NCBI GenBank assembly: GCA_012932295.1 | Contig: JAAONU010000003.1 | Span: 27,638,361-27,702,360, forward strand | Source of the DNA: Cyclina sinensis | Taxonomy: Eukaryota; Mollusca; Bivalvia; Venerida; Veneridae | DNA: 64,000 nucleotides | Direction: 5' to 3' | Part shown: in pieces, positions 32,930 to 43,700 of the stretch | Layout: the number at the start of each line of letters is the position of its first letter | Position numbering within the stretch: the stretch's first letter is position 1 | The notes under the pieces: generated by a model | Database searches by the model: none | What the model was told of the DNA's origin: nothing | The model's input: only the letters and a program-made list of their open reading frames with translations | Position numbers and translations under genes: made by a program

Positions 32930-34699
32930 ATGGGTCCTATATGGGTACTGTATGGGCAAACCCATATGGGCTTGCCAGGATGTTGCCCTTATGGGACCCA
33001 TATGAAAATGTTTGCTGGGCAACGGCCTCTAGTCACAATAAAGGATGATGAACTATATTGTCCTAAGATATTTTCAGACTGCCCACGAATTTGCAGCTGC
33101 TACCAGAGGACTAATGGACTTGATATTATAGTAGACTGTCGGAATGCAAACATTTCTAATCTTCCGCAAGTTATGCCTGGTGGAAATGCTTTGGAACTAT
33201 GGTTTAAAAATGCCAGTCTTGTAAAGATAGAACCTCGATCTTATTTAATAATTGTGGTCGGGCTTGATGTGACTAACAACAGCATTGGCTCTGTAGATCC
33301 TGAGGCTATTTCAAGTCTTAGAAATGCCAGGTATATTTACCTCGACTCAAACGAATTACGTTATATCCCGGAACAGATAAAAAAATTGAATATGACACAC
33401 TTAACACTTCGAGGAAACCCTCTACTTTGTAACTGCAGAACTTTATGGATGAAACGATGGATACTGGAGAAAAGGGATGTTTTAAAAGACTGGGCAGATA
33501 TAAAATGTGTCGATATGAACAATAATATTAAACAGGTTATTGCAGTCCCAGATGATTTATTTTTTTGCAGGCAACCAGTCCCTGTTAGTCTGACAGAAAA
33601 GAGTTTCTTGGCATTGACTGTATCTGGGTCCTGTCTATTTACCTTAATCACCGTTTCTATTCTTATTTACTGTCAACGATTCAACCTGAAAGTTCTTCTG
33701 TATATTAAGTTTGGTATTGATCCGTGTAACAAGCCCAAAAAAGACATAAGAAGATATGAATATGACGTCTTTGTGGTATTCTGTCCCCAGGAAGCGGTGC
33801 TCGCACAGGATGAAATCGCTAAACACCTTTTGAAGAAAAATTACAAGATTGCTTTATTTGAAAAAGACTTTGTCATTGGATATTCTGTCATTGAAAACGT
33901 GAAAAAATTTCTAAAGTTGTCAAGGAGGGTGATTTTTGTGTTTTCTGAAGAAACACTGCAGAATCCAACATACCGTATCGTTTGGAACCTAGCATATGAA
34001 AGAGCGAGAGATATCTCTATGAAAGATATTATTCTTATTGCAGACAAAAACTTGAAGCGGCATTGTACTGACGACAGTGTTTTGAAATTTTTGAATAATT
34101 ACAGGTTTATTCAAATCCATTCCAAGTTAATGAAAGAAAGTGTGGAATATATGATGCCGAGACGACGTGTGAGAGATTATATAGAGATGTTTCACAGACA
34201 CCTGTTGCCGAGTCCAGGGAGTAGAAGATCTGTGTCAGTTTTAACACACTATCCTATTAATACTAGTTATTACATAAGGCATGAGTTTAAGCCATATTTG
34301 CTCGACAAGGGATTTGAACTTAAAGAAGTAGACATGGAATTTGTCCCTGGTACAGATGTACGTGATGAAATTTTTGAAGTTTTAGATCGAGCAGAGCATT
34401 TCATTTACATTTTATCTGAGGAAACATTATTAGATGAAGTCCAGATGTTTATATTGTGTGAAGCTGTTACGAAGTCTATGTTATGTGATTATAACTACCT
34501 TCTCCTGGCAGTCAAGGGACAGTTAGATATTGACGCTCTCCCGACAAAAGTGCAGAACTACATAGAACATTATACCATAATAGAATTTAACAGCGACAAT
34601 TTCAAACAGCGTATTCTTGAGGCATTGAAACATGGCAAAGTACAAGAAGGGATTGGCTCCGATGACGAAGGCGATATAAACAGGGACCCGCTTTTGTAG
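32930..34699 (+). CDS. Open chimeric frame: element end fused to TLR 3' half
   Basis: An ATG inside the right end of the inserted element opens a 589-codon frame. About 30 element-derived residues (MGPIWVLYG...) lead into the TLR sequence from QRPLVTI on. It would give the second LRR block, the membrane span and both TIR domains without a signal peptide. TIR-1 keeps YEYDVFVVF and FEKDFVIGYS; TIR-2 keeps FVPGTDV. Whether it is transcribed is unknown. The simplest view is a fortuitous frame on a recently broken gene. Confidence 0.4.
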   Translation: MGPIWVLYGQTHMGLPGCCPYGTHMKMFAGQRPLVTIKDDELYCPKIFSDCPRICSCYQRTNGLDIIVDCRNANISNLPQVMPGGNALELWFKNASLVKIEPRSYLIIVVGLDVTNNSIGSVDPEAISSLRNARYIYLDSNELRYIPEQIKKLNMTHLTLRGNPLLCNCRTLWMKRWILEKRDVLKDWADIKCVDMNNNIKQVIAVPDDLFFCRQPVPVSLTEKSFLALTVSGSCLFTLITVSILIYCQRFNLKVLLYIKFGIDPCNKPKKDIRRYEYDVFVVFCPQEAVLAQDEIAKHLLKKNYKIALFEKDFVIGYSVIENVKKFLKLSRRVIFVFSEETLQNPTYRIVWNLAYERARDISMKDIILIADKNLKRHCTDDSVLKFLNNYRFIQIHSKLMKESVEYMMPRRRVRDYIEMFHRHLLPSPGSRRSVSVLTHYPINTSYYIRHEFKPYLLDKGFELKEVDMEFVPGTDVRDEIFEVLDRAEHFIYILSEETLLDEVQMFILCEAVTKSMLCDYNYLLLAVKGQLDIDALPTKVQNYIEHYTIIEFNSDNFKQRILEALKHGKVQEGIGSDDEGDINRDPLL

Positions 34700-35469
34700 T
34701 AACTGCTACGGCAGATCAAAATACAGCATTAATAATGACCTGTCAACTGATTTAGTATAGAGTATTACGTTTAGCAAACAAAAGTGTGTATACAAGTGAT
34801 ATTTTGTCAAACAAACAAGACAATGTCTGTTAAAATCTTATTCATCCTACACAGTATAAAAACAATTTTTTGTACTTTATCTTTAGTTTACTTGTGATAA
34901 TTTGTTGCATGGTACCTTTTAATTTAAAAATCTCTTGGCTGAAGATTATCTGATTGTGAGTGTAATTAAATAGCAAGACACAGCATTGAAAGAAATGATT
35001 AACTAAACTTCAAATATGAATTTTCGTTTTCATTATGTTACCTTGTTTGATATTCCGCTCTCACTTGCAATAATACTATCGTATTGAGATCCAAATGATG
35101 TTTGCATTTTAAATGAAAAAAAAAGGATGAATTGTAGAGTGGGAAAATGTTGCGTATGTACATGTGCTTTACGCACGTGTTCAGTTCAACAAACATGTAC
35201 TTAAATATACCCGTTTGTCAATGAACTTGATTTGACTATTATAGAATCAGAAACTAGTTTTAAGATAAATGTTGAAGTTATGTTTGTCTTCTGCAATTTC
35301 TAGCTGTACCACCAAATAGATGTTCATATTTTGTACCCTATGTCTTCTTTTCTGTCTGTACATACTGAGTAAAATAAAGAAACTGAAATTGTCTGTTACA
35401 TGTCACCCTCACAAAAAACAGTTAGTTTAAGGTTACTTGCTTTTTATGAACATTTGGTTAAAATCATTT

Positions 35470-36025
35470 TTGTTTGTTTGTTTTATTTGGGTTTAACGCC
35501 ATTTTCAACAGCTCTGGTGATATCCCGTCGGTAAGTCCACCTATCAAGTGAGGTAGGTATCCAACCAGTTTCTTAACATTCTGGCAACGGTTTTGACCTG
35601 CTGTGACATCATTTTAAGTCAAACGCTTTCTGAGAAATTATATACATTGTATTATTTATCTTGTGAAAAGCGACTGAAAGAAAAGTAGTTTTCAGTTGAT
35701 CTCAACAAATCTCAGTCTGTCTTTTCTTGGTTGAATGGTCGAAGATTATCGCAAATTGAATTATTTGTACCGCTTGACCATAAGACAGGCGCCCCATGAA
35801 CAGTTTAGATATTTAAGGTTGTTGGGGTAGTGCACACTACAGAAAACATCCCCTTCCATCGATACTCCTGGTCCTTTTACATCCTCAGTGTAAAGGAATG
35901 ATACTTAGCTTCGAGTTTACATCACACCCAAAGCTCCATTCAGGAACGTAGTAAAGGAGCGAGTATCAAACTGATTACAAATCTACTGCGTTACCACGTG
36001 ACCACTGATCTCCCGCTTTATACTA
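35470..36025 (-). mobile_element. tRNA-derived SINE-like element, unit-3 copy
   Basis: Duplicate of 7,868-8,445 with scattered substitutions; its tRNA-like head is at the high-coordinate end. Confidence 0.55.
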
Positions 36026-36171
36026 AATGGCCATCGTCATGAAATATGAAGTGATTGTTCGGTGAAGCTTACCAACATTCCGCTAGGAACTGGAACATTT
36101 ATCACTTACGGGCTAAGGGACAGTACCTCTTTCTTGATAATATTCTTGACAAAAACGACAAGATATCAGAT

Positions 36172-39100
36172 TTCTATATTTTATTTTATTCATTCGTTTC
36201 AGTACATTCAATTACAATGTATAAAACCGTGTAGACTACGAAAAACGTGTTTATCTATGTAAAGCAAAATGAATCTCTAAAACAAAAATGTTAATCCTGC
36301 GTTTTCAGAAAATAAATTTCACCGTCGTTTTCAGTTTTCTGAATGGAGGGGATGACAAGAGTGAAAACAAACTTTAATCACCATTTCAAGTTACCCTGGA
36401 ATACGCGAGAGAAAAAAATCATAAACGCTATCAGTTTGCTGAAAACAAAATTAAGTTAAAAAATAAAACGATGAAGCATAATAAATACAAGAGATTCTAA
36501 AATTATCCTTCGGCAGTTGAAACAAGACCCGGTTGCTCAAAACTGTAAAATACTGTTTAACTAATATATGTAAAATATCGTTAACTTCTCGAGTTGTCTT
36601 TTTTTTAAGAAGTTCTAAAATCAATTTATGCATTAAAAATCTCTAAAAGTAAATGTTTTATAAATAAATTTATGCATTAAATATTTCTACAAGTAAAAGT
36701 TTTATTATGTGAAAACAAGCCAGACAACATGTCTTTTCAGCAGTCAAACAGCCAGTTATAACAGCCAGTTAAAGTTTAGTCTGGTTCCCGGACATTATGT
36801 CAGGGAAAGGAACTCCAGACTAGTTAAAGTTTTGAACAACTTGTAATGGACAGCGTGAAAGAGATTCATGCTTGAGACCATGTTAATAATCAGACTAGAT
36901 AAAATACATGACTGCTCCAATCTCATGTAATTTATGAGCTGAAAATAAATATTACAAAATAATAAACTACTAAGAAGTGATAAACAGGTTCATCCATTAA
37001 ATTATGAAGTTATAATACAGTTCATCTCAAATTGATTAACCCTTCACCTGCTGAATTTTTGTAATGGATTCGCCCAGCTTTGAATTTGGAACAGCCTATT
37101 CAAAGTTTAAGGGATTTCAATATCAAAATACAAAAACTGAGCTACCAAAAGTATAGAGCCTGGTCAGACTGCACGGATGTGCAGGCTGGCCTGGCTCTAT
37201 ACTGGTGGCAAAGGCTAATCACTTTCGGGTTCAGCAGGTTAAGTGTTAAGTTGTCATGAATATACATGGGTCTAACAACTCATCAAGTTTGTCAGTGGTA
37301 CATTTTCAACAGCTGTATTGAGAAGTTTCACCAGCAATAACACATTAAGTTTAGATAACACAAAATAATTAGATCATAGTTCGACAGACATTTATTAATA
37401 TTATAAAACATAAAAAAAGACATTTTCTCTAAATTTGCCAAATTACAGCTACCAGAGATTCTAAAAGAAATGGAATAAGGAAAATATCTAAAATGACATT
37501 TTTAGTACTTAAATGACAAAATTTAAAAAAAAAATATTCGTGCAATCAAAAATCACCATGAATTTTAACATTCTGCGCAATATTTCTTACACAAGTGCAC
37601 GTATATAAGTATAATAAATACCAAACATACAAACAAAGGACAGAGACTTTAAAAGGTCACAAAATAAAATTGTACACTGGACCCCTTTGTACCCCACCCC
37701 TCATCTCATATGCAGAGTACGAGCTTTTATAATACCGGTATATCTGCAAGTTAAAGCATCTAATTATTACTTAACTTTTAAAGGCCAAATACATGTAAAA
37801 TATTCTCAAGTTAAGCTAAAACCTCTATCATGATTGGCATTATAAAACAAAATACTGTAAAACTTTGGCAGGCAGTAGAGAGCTAAACTGAAAGCAGGCT
37901 GATGAAAAAAATACAGTGGACTATACACAAATTGTTCAAGTTTGTTAATTGGAACAACGTCATGAAATATTCAGAATACTGCGATATATAAATACTATCT
38001 GAGGAGGAAGGAATGTAAAGTAGTCATGGATCACTAATGGAGATCATTTTAAGATTAAAGACTGCCGATACCCTTTATAAGCCCCTGAATACTTAATTTA
38101 AACTCAAGATCAATAACTATATGGTCCGCCATTGCCGACTTAGAAATCTGACTAAAAATTGTAAAAGGTTCTTTTGAGACAGAAATGCTACCCTGGCACA
38201 CCTTTTTTAACTTTTGTGTTGAGAATGCCCAAATATTGCGTGTACACTTAAATAACCTTTTTCTGTTGTGAATACCCAGGTATTGTGAGTAAAGTTCAAT
38301 TCAATGGGTTCGCCACCATTTTTTCTCAGACCATGATATGCTATTTTGATGCAACGATGTTTTTGACTGCTTGAGTAATTGGAAATACACAACATGAATA
38401 GAACGATATGTAACATTTGTCCATGATTTTAGTGTACATAACCATATATTATTAAATATTTAAACTAAATGTATGATTATCAACTTTAGCTGACTAATTT
38501 TTTAACTAAAGGGATCTAAGCATACTCTTTTATTATAATATGTCTTTTTTGTTTGTTCTTTGGTGTATAAGTTCAAATTTTTCTAACACTCCAATTTGTA
38601 TCAAAAAAACAAAATAAAATGTTCATCATCTTAAATTTTAAAAATATGATCTATAAAAATGCTGAACAAATTAATTTATGATATCGTAAGAAATGGCTGA
38701 TGAGACATTCACCTGACGGACTAGGCAAGTGTAGACCAACAATGCATTATGGACTAGCAGGGACATATTATATATACGACTCAATTATATAAACACTAAC
38801 AACGGGAGATAACTCCATGTCTCATGTTTGATATGTTTAAGCTAAATGTTAACAACAAAAATAACAGTAACAAAGTCCACTCTAACAGTTTAGTTTTACA
38901 TTTATTTAGTACACATCTATCAGAAATATGAAACGATTTTTACTTAAAGCCATTAAACTCGAGAAGCGAACTGATTACTTTCCATGCAAAATAACATAGC
39001 AATGTACAAAAATGAAAGGTTTTCCTAAAAAAATCACCTAGCAAAGTACATGTTAAAAGAATAATTTAAAATAGATTGTCCATGTACTGGTGTAAGGTAT

Positions 39101-40415
39101 AAATGTTTTATGTTTTTCTAAGAGAGTAAATATATAACCGTTGTTGAAAGTTTGATGAGAAATCCTATGTGTAACAGAATACATAACTTTCTCAGAGGGT
39201 TCCACAAGAAAACTGGCTATAAGACCAAGTCCTCGCATTTAACATGTCTTTTGGGCATGGTCCCTAAGTGATACATGTCTTTTTGACACGGTCCCGGGTG
39301 TTACATGCCTTATGGAAAGGTTTCGGCAACAACTTGTATTTTTATCTTCGAAAAAATAGCTTAACCAGTGTCTCGTGCCTCATTCAATCTAAAACGCTGT
39401 TATACCATTGGGAGATGTATCTTACAATCACATAAATGAGTAAGTGTACAAAAACGAGTTTTAAAGTAACTTGTTCACTTCCCTGAGTACAGACAAAAAA
39501 ATTATTTTAACATCTTAACCATACACACGAATCTCAATTATTGATCAATTACTGTTTTAATTCTATCATTAAAAGACTAGAAAACTGATGTGAAAATATG
39601 GAAATTGCTTTCCTTTTGTTTGAAAAAAATGATCCATGATGGTGAACAACACAATTTAACTTCATTTTGACATAGAATAAAAATGATGGTAGTTTTACCA
39701 AAGACGTTTAGCAGGACAAAGAAAGAAAACTATGTTCTTGCACTTCTAAAATAAAAATGACTATAAAAAATAAATCTTATGGCTTCTACTGTTTCTAGCA
39801 ACCTTTAAGATACTTTAAAATCAACTTCTAGGTTGGGAAATACTACTTCATCATTTAGAAGTTAATTCTTAATTGACTTTGGTAACTACAAACGTAAAGG
39901 GTTAGTATGACTTATCCTTAAGGTTATGACATGATTATGGCCTTATGTAATGATCACAAGTAAACACATGGATCCATGTGAAAATGGTAACAAATTGCAT
40001 CAGAATACGCGACATTTCTAAGACATGTTGTGACTCGGTTTGATTGAGTCTTCGTCAATAAAAAACACTGATTTCCTCTCAGGAAACATGTATTCTTGAT
40101 TAACGCCCCCTTGCGAGTTACCATAAACACTTAATTACTTATTAAGTAAATTTGAATTCACATTGTTAAAGAAACATACAAAAATGCCTGTCGTCATGTA
40201 TTTGTAGAATAAACATTTTTATTAGACTTAGCTCGACATTTAAAAATGTTTACATGCAGATGAAAAAGTGTATTATAAATTGTTCTGTGTACTTTTTAAA
40301 CATTTTTGTGTTTTCCATCTTATTAAAAAATGACCGATTAGTTCAGAAATATATTAAGGTTTTTACCAGATATTAGATATTGAGCGGTATTCAACATGTC
40401 TTAGAAAGTTAAATA
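36172..40415. other. Single-copy AT-rich region, no gene seen
   Basis: Starts where unit-3 homology ends. It lies downstream of the minus-strand transporter gene, so part of the 40,000-40,415 stretch is probably its 3' UTR. Apart from the MITE at 37,036 and a short imperfect AGTCTGG/CCAGACT hairpin near 36,780, I see nothing. Confidence 0.45.
37036..37249. mobile_element. 214-bp palindromic MITE
   Basis: Ends TTAACCCTTCACCTGCTGAA and TTCAGCAGGTTAAGTGTTAA are an imperfect inverted pair. The centre has a second palindrome, TATAGAGCC-GGTCAGACTGCAC...GTGCAGGCTGGCC-GGCTCTATA. No coding capacity. It resembles a repeat common in bivalve DNA (from memory). Confidence 0.75.
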
Positions 40416-40799
40416 TTAAACTTCTGAACACTCGCTAGCTGTGTGACTGCGTCTTTTACTGCCCCCTGCTAGATGTGAAAAACTTCCATTCGACCTGGCA
40501 ATGGCGAGTAACGACGCTGCTGGTGACATGTTAGGCGTCCCGTTAATGTTAGTACTACTTGCTATGATCTGTAACACCGCCTCCGACTGGGCGGGTGTTA
40601 GACCACCAATTCTTTTTGTCATTTCAGCCTCTGATATATTAGAAATGTTTGACATGTTGCTGCCCATGATTTTTCCAAGTAGCGTTGGGTCCATACAAAG
40701 TAAGGGTAAGAAATCACCATGGTAACGCATGTGTCTTTGTCTGTCAATAGTATTCGCAGGTCCCCAATCGTTCGTTGGTTGCATCTTTAACTTCATCAG
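40416..40799 (-). CDS. SLC6 exon 14 (cytoplasmic C-terminus, stop)
   Basis: 384 bp; acceptor CTTACAG. Starts [20 protein letters not shown], matching the DWGP motif that follows TM12 in glycine-type transporters; the remaining tail is family-specific and ends SECSEV before the stop at 40,416-40,418. Confidence 0.93.
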   Translation of the reverse strand: MMKLKMQPTNDWGPANTIDRQRHMRYHGDFLPLLCMDPTLLGKIMGSNMSNISNISEAEMTKRIGGLTPAQSEAVLQIIASSTNINGTPNMSPAASLLAIARSNGSFSHLAGGSKRRSHTASECSEV

Positions 40800-43700
40800 C
40801 TGTAAGATAGTAGGTTTATTTCAATTTATGTGATTCGTGAGATGTAGGAACAAAAGGAACATTTTCAGTTTATGCTAACAAGTGTCACAAAAATATAATG
40901 TTCTTTCAACATAAAAGATATAAATCGTCTGCAGAAAGGGGAATGACATGTGTCTGGTCATTCGATTCAAATATCCCCTCGTTGCCTACTTTCACATGAA
41001 ATATTCTCCAATTCTAACACTATCCGCAATTTGCCGACAATAAACAAAGAAGGAATTGAGCGTGATATATCAGGCAGTATAGCACGCTGAATACAAGCGC
41101 GCGCCCGCTGACGTCACTGAGAACGCCACTGTTAAATAGTGCACATACTTACGTCCCTTTTAAATATACGTACGTGTTAGAATGAAAATAGATTTTAACA
41201 TTTTGGTGATCTACCGTCGTATATATCACGGTTTCTCGTTCATATGCGTAATTATTTAATCACTCAGGCCTACGGCCTTCGTGATTAAATTACTACGCAT
41301 CTGAACTCGACACCGTGATATATCAGACGGTATATCATTCAAACTTAAAATCTATTTCCTAATTCTAACACTATCCGCAATTTGCCGACAATAAACAAAG
41401 AAGGAATTGAGCGTGATATATCAGGCAGTATAGCACGCTGAATACAAGCGCGCGCCCGCTGACGTCACTGAGAACGCCACTGTTAAATAGTGCACATACT
41501 TACGTCCCTTATAAATATACGTACGTGTTAGAATGGAAATAGATTTTAACATTTTCGTGATCTACCGTCGTATATATCACGGTTTCTCGTTCATATGCGT
41601 AATTATTTAATCACTCAGGCCTACGGCCTTCGTGATTAAATTACTACGCATCTGAACTCGACACCGTGATATATCAGACGGTATATCACTCAAACTTAAA
41701 ATCTATTTCCTAAATGTAATTATGAGAACCAGTGTGTGTACACGTGACTTCTGGTCAAAATGACCTATTGGTTGTTATTTTTTTCAGAAGAAGAAAATAA
41801 CATCTAATTTTGAATCCTGTAATTCCTCTGGGAATAGAAAAGGCTCTTTTTGACGTTAAGACCCTGTTATAACTAATGAAGTAATTAAATGTTCAGAGAT
41901 AAATATAATTATACTTCTCGTTAAAATACACAGACATCTCCTGGTTCTTTTAGGTATCATCAGGTAGCCACTCAAGACAAATATAGGTTTATCACGCTTG
42001 AAATCTATTTTGAAACCAAATCTCTTAACAAACTAAGGCGATTGTAGCCTATCCATCATTTATATTCGAACTTTGTTTACAAGACTTATTTATCCTAATG
42101 TCCCTGACTACTTGTTCTGACAATGGATTTATTGGAAATAAAAAGTGAAGTGAATTAATGGGAGAACTTAAGAATAAAAAGAATTAAAAGCTGTCATTTT
42201 TTTGACTAAAAGAAAATGCAGGAAAAGCTATGATACAAACCTCATAGCCACCCGAACTGTAGCAATATTCATATAGGAACCAGCCTACAATCGCAAGCAT
42301 CGGGAATGCAGCAATGAGCCAGGATACAACCAAGGCTGATGAGGGATAAGTAACGTTATCAAGGTCAGGCTCTTTCCAAAATATGACGTTCATTAAAATA
42401 ACTACCTGGAAAACAAAATAATCAAATTCGACCGTCACATTTAACCTCAAGTACTGACCATAGCTGTTACATCTATTCATAATACTTATAGTAAGATTTA
42501 GATTTTTTCAATCCATATAAATTCTTTCATTTCTGTAAGAGAGTTTAGTGTTCGAGTTAGGACTAATAAGCAAATATACCTTCTATTTTAGGTCGCCCTT
42601 GACCTTTGATGACAGAAGAGTTCCCGATGATTTATAATGTATATACTGTTTAATCTATTCCATAAATAAAACCTGTTTAAGTAGCTCTTCCCATAAAAGT
42701 ATTTTCTTTAATATAATGATAGATAAAGGATTTATCAGCTAAAATGTACATACTAATATGATAAAAGGAGTAATAAATTTCCAAGAGATTTTCCAGAACA
42801 TGCTTGGTTTCGTCCCCAACATCATCTCAATGTCTTCAGCAAATCTGTCGAATTCTGTAAACAGCAATGCACGAGTTGTTATATCATAAAATGTTACGTA
42901 GATAATTAAGATTCTTTATTCGACCGATGTTTTTTATTGTTTTTTCTATGGCAGTTATTGTGTTAACATTCTTTGTTTTCAGATTTTTGGCATGCGTCAA
43001 AGCTATGATAAACACGCATCGTGTTGTCTTTATTTGCAAAAAATGTATGCTTATACAAACAAACAAATAAAAATGTCCTTGTATCTAGTTACACTTATTC
43101 AATAAGCAAGGTGTGTTGTTAGCCCAAGTCAAAACGCCGCAAATCGTACACGATAGGAATCGACAACTTTAATGAAGGTATTATTGTGTCCGATAGAAAT
43201 TCATTATCAAGAACTACATAAGATTTAGTAATACAAACTTAAGACTGATTTCTGACAGGTTCAATTCATTATCTAACATTGTATCGGTTTTTATTACAGA
43301 CGCTAGATATGTAATCAAATAATGATCCCGGCCTCTGTAATAAACATTTAATCTCGTGAGATTCCGGAAATCACAGAGACTTCCGGAGAATTGATGAGAG
43401 TTGTTATTGCTATAAGAACTCACTATAGATCCAGCACAATGCGATACACTCGAGAAGCCCGACAAACAACAAAGGGAAACCACTAACACTGTAATCTACG
43501 AGGTTCAGCAACCACATTCCGCCCTGAAATGACATTTAACAAGGTTCAATCTTTATTTTGCAATGTTTTCTATGAGTTACACTTTTATTTAAAAAAACAT
43601 TTTAAAAAAAAAACATAATTAAGAGTGATTTATTTTCTTAAAAGTAAAACAGGTTACTTCTAACATATATTAATAGATTAGACAGATCATGACAAAAGGA

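Larger units (their letters stand above)
26861..33021. mobile_element. 6,157-bp inverted-repeat element inserted in TLR copy 2 (with CA repeats)
   Basis: The element proper is 26,863-33,019. It begins CCCAGCAAACA and ends TGTTTGCTGGG (perfect 11 bp), and similarity continues inward to ATATGGGACCC / GGGACCCATAT. CA is present on both sides, where the intact gene has a single CA at 5,459-5,460, so any target duplication is 2 bp. Both ends carry many ATGGG/CCCAT motifs. The interior holds decayed coding segments and the 188-bp satellite. No transposase was recognised, so the superfamily is open; other insertions may be nested inside. Confidence 0.85.
25191..34699 (+). pseudogene. Second twin-TIR TLR copy, broken by stops, a frameshift and a 6.2-kb insertion
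   Basis: Aligned with the intact copy throughout. The start at 25,191 and signal peptide are kept. The first stop is TAA at 25,899-25,901 (CAA in the intact copy); the second is TAA at 26,241-26,243 (TAC in the intact copy). A five-base gain near 26,395 shifts the frame in the LRRs. At 26,862 a 6,157-bp element interrupts the cysteine cap. From 33,022 to the TAG at 34,697-34,699 the rest of the protein (second LRR block, membrane span, both TIR domains) is open and roughly 95 percent identical in residues by eye. The gene cannot make a full receptor; partial products from either half cannot be excluded. Confidence 0.92.
20938..36171. repeat. Tandem duplication unit 3 (TLR pseudogene copy)
   Basis: This unit matches unit 1 positions 1-8,592 through the minisatellite, the TLR sequence, its 3' flank and the SINE-like copy. 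The match ends at the shared string GACAAGATATCAG (8,592 and 36,171). It differs by a longer minisatellite, small indels (for example a deletion near 21,680) and the 6,157-bp insertion inside the TLR copy. The AChBP-like part of the unit is absent. Confidence 0.88.

Noticed and set aside
1..36171. Assembly artefact (the same region assembled more than once)
   Set aside because: The units differ by many substitutions, private insertions and a distinct deletion, so they are real paralogous copies, though each junction still deserves long-read confirmation.
40501..40725. Plus-strand 74-codon frame
   Set aside because: Antisense shadow of SLC6 exon 14.
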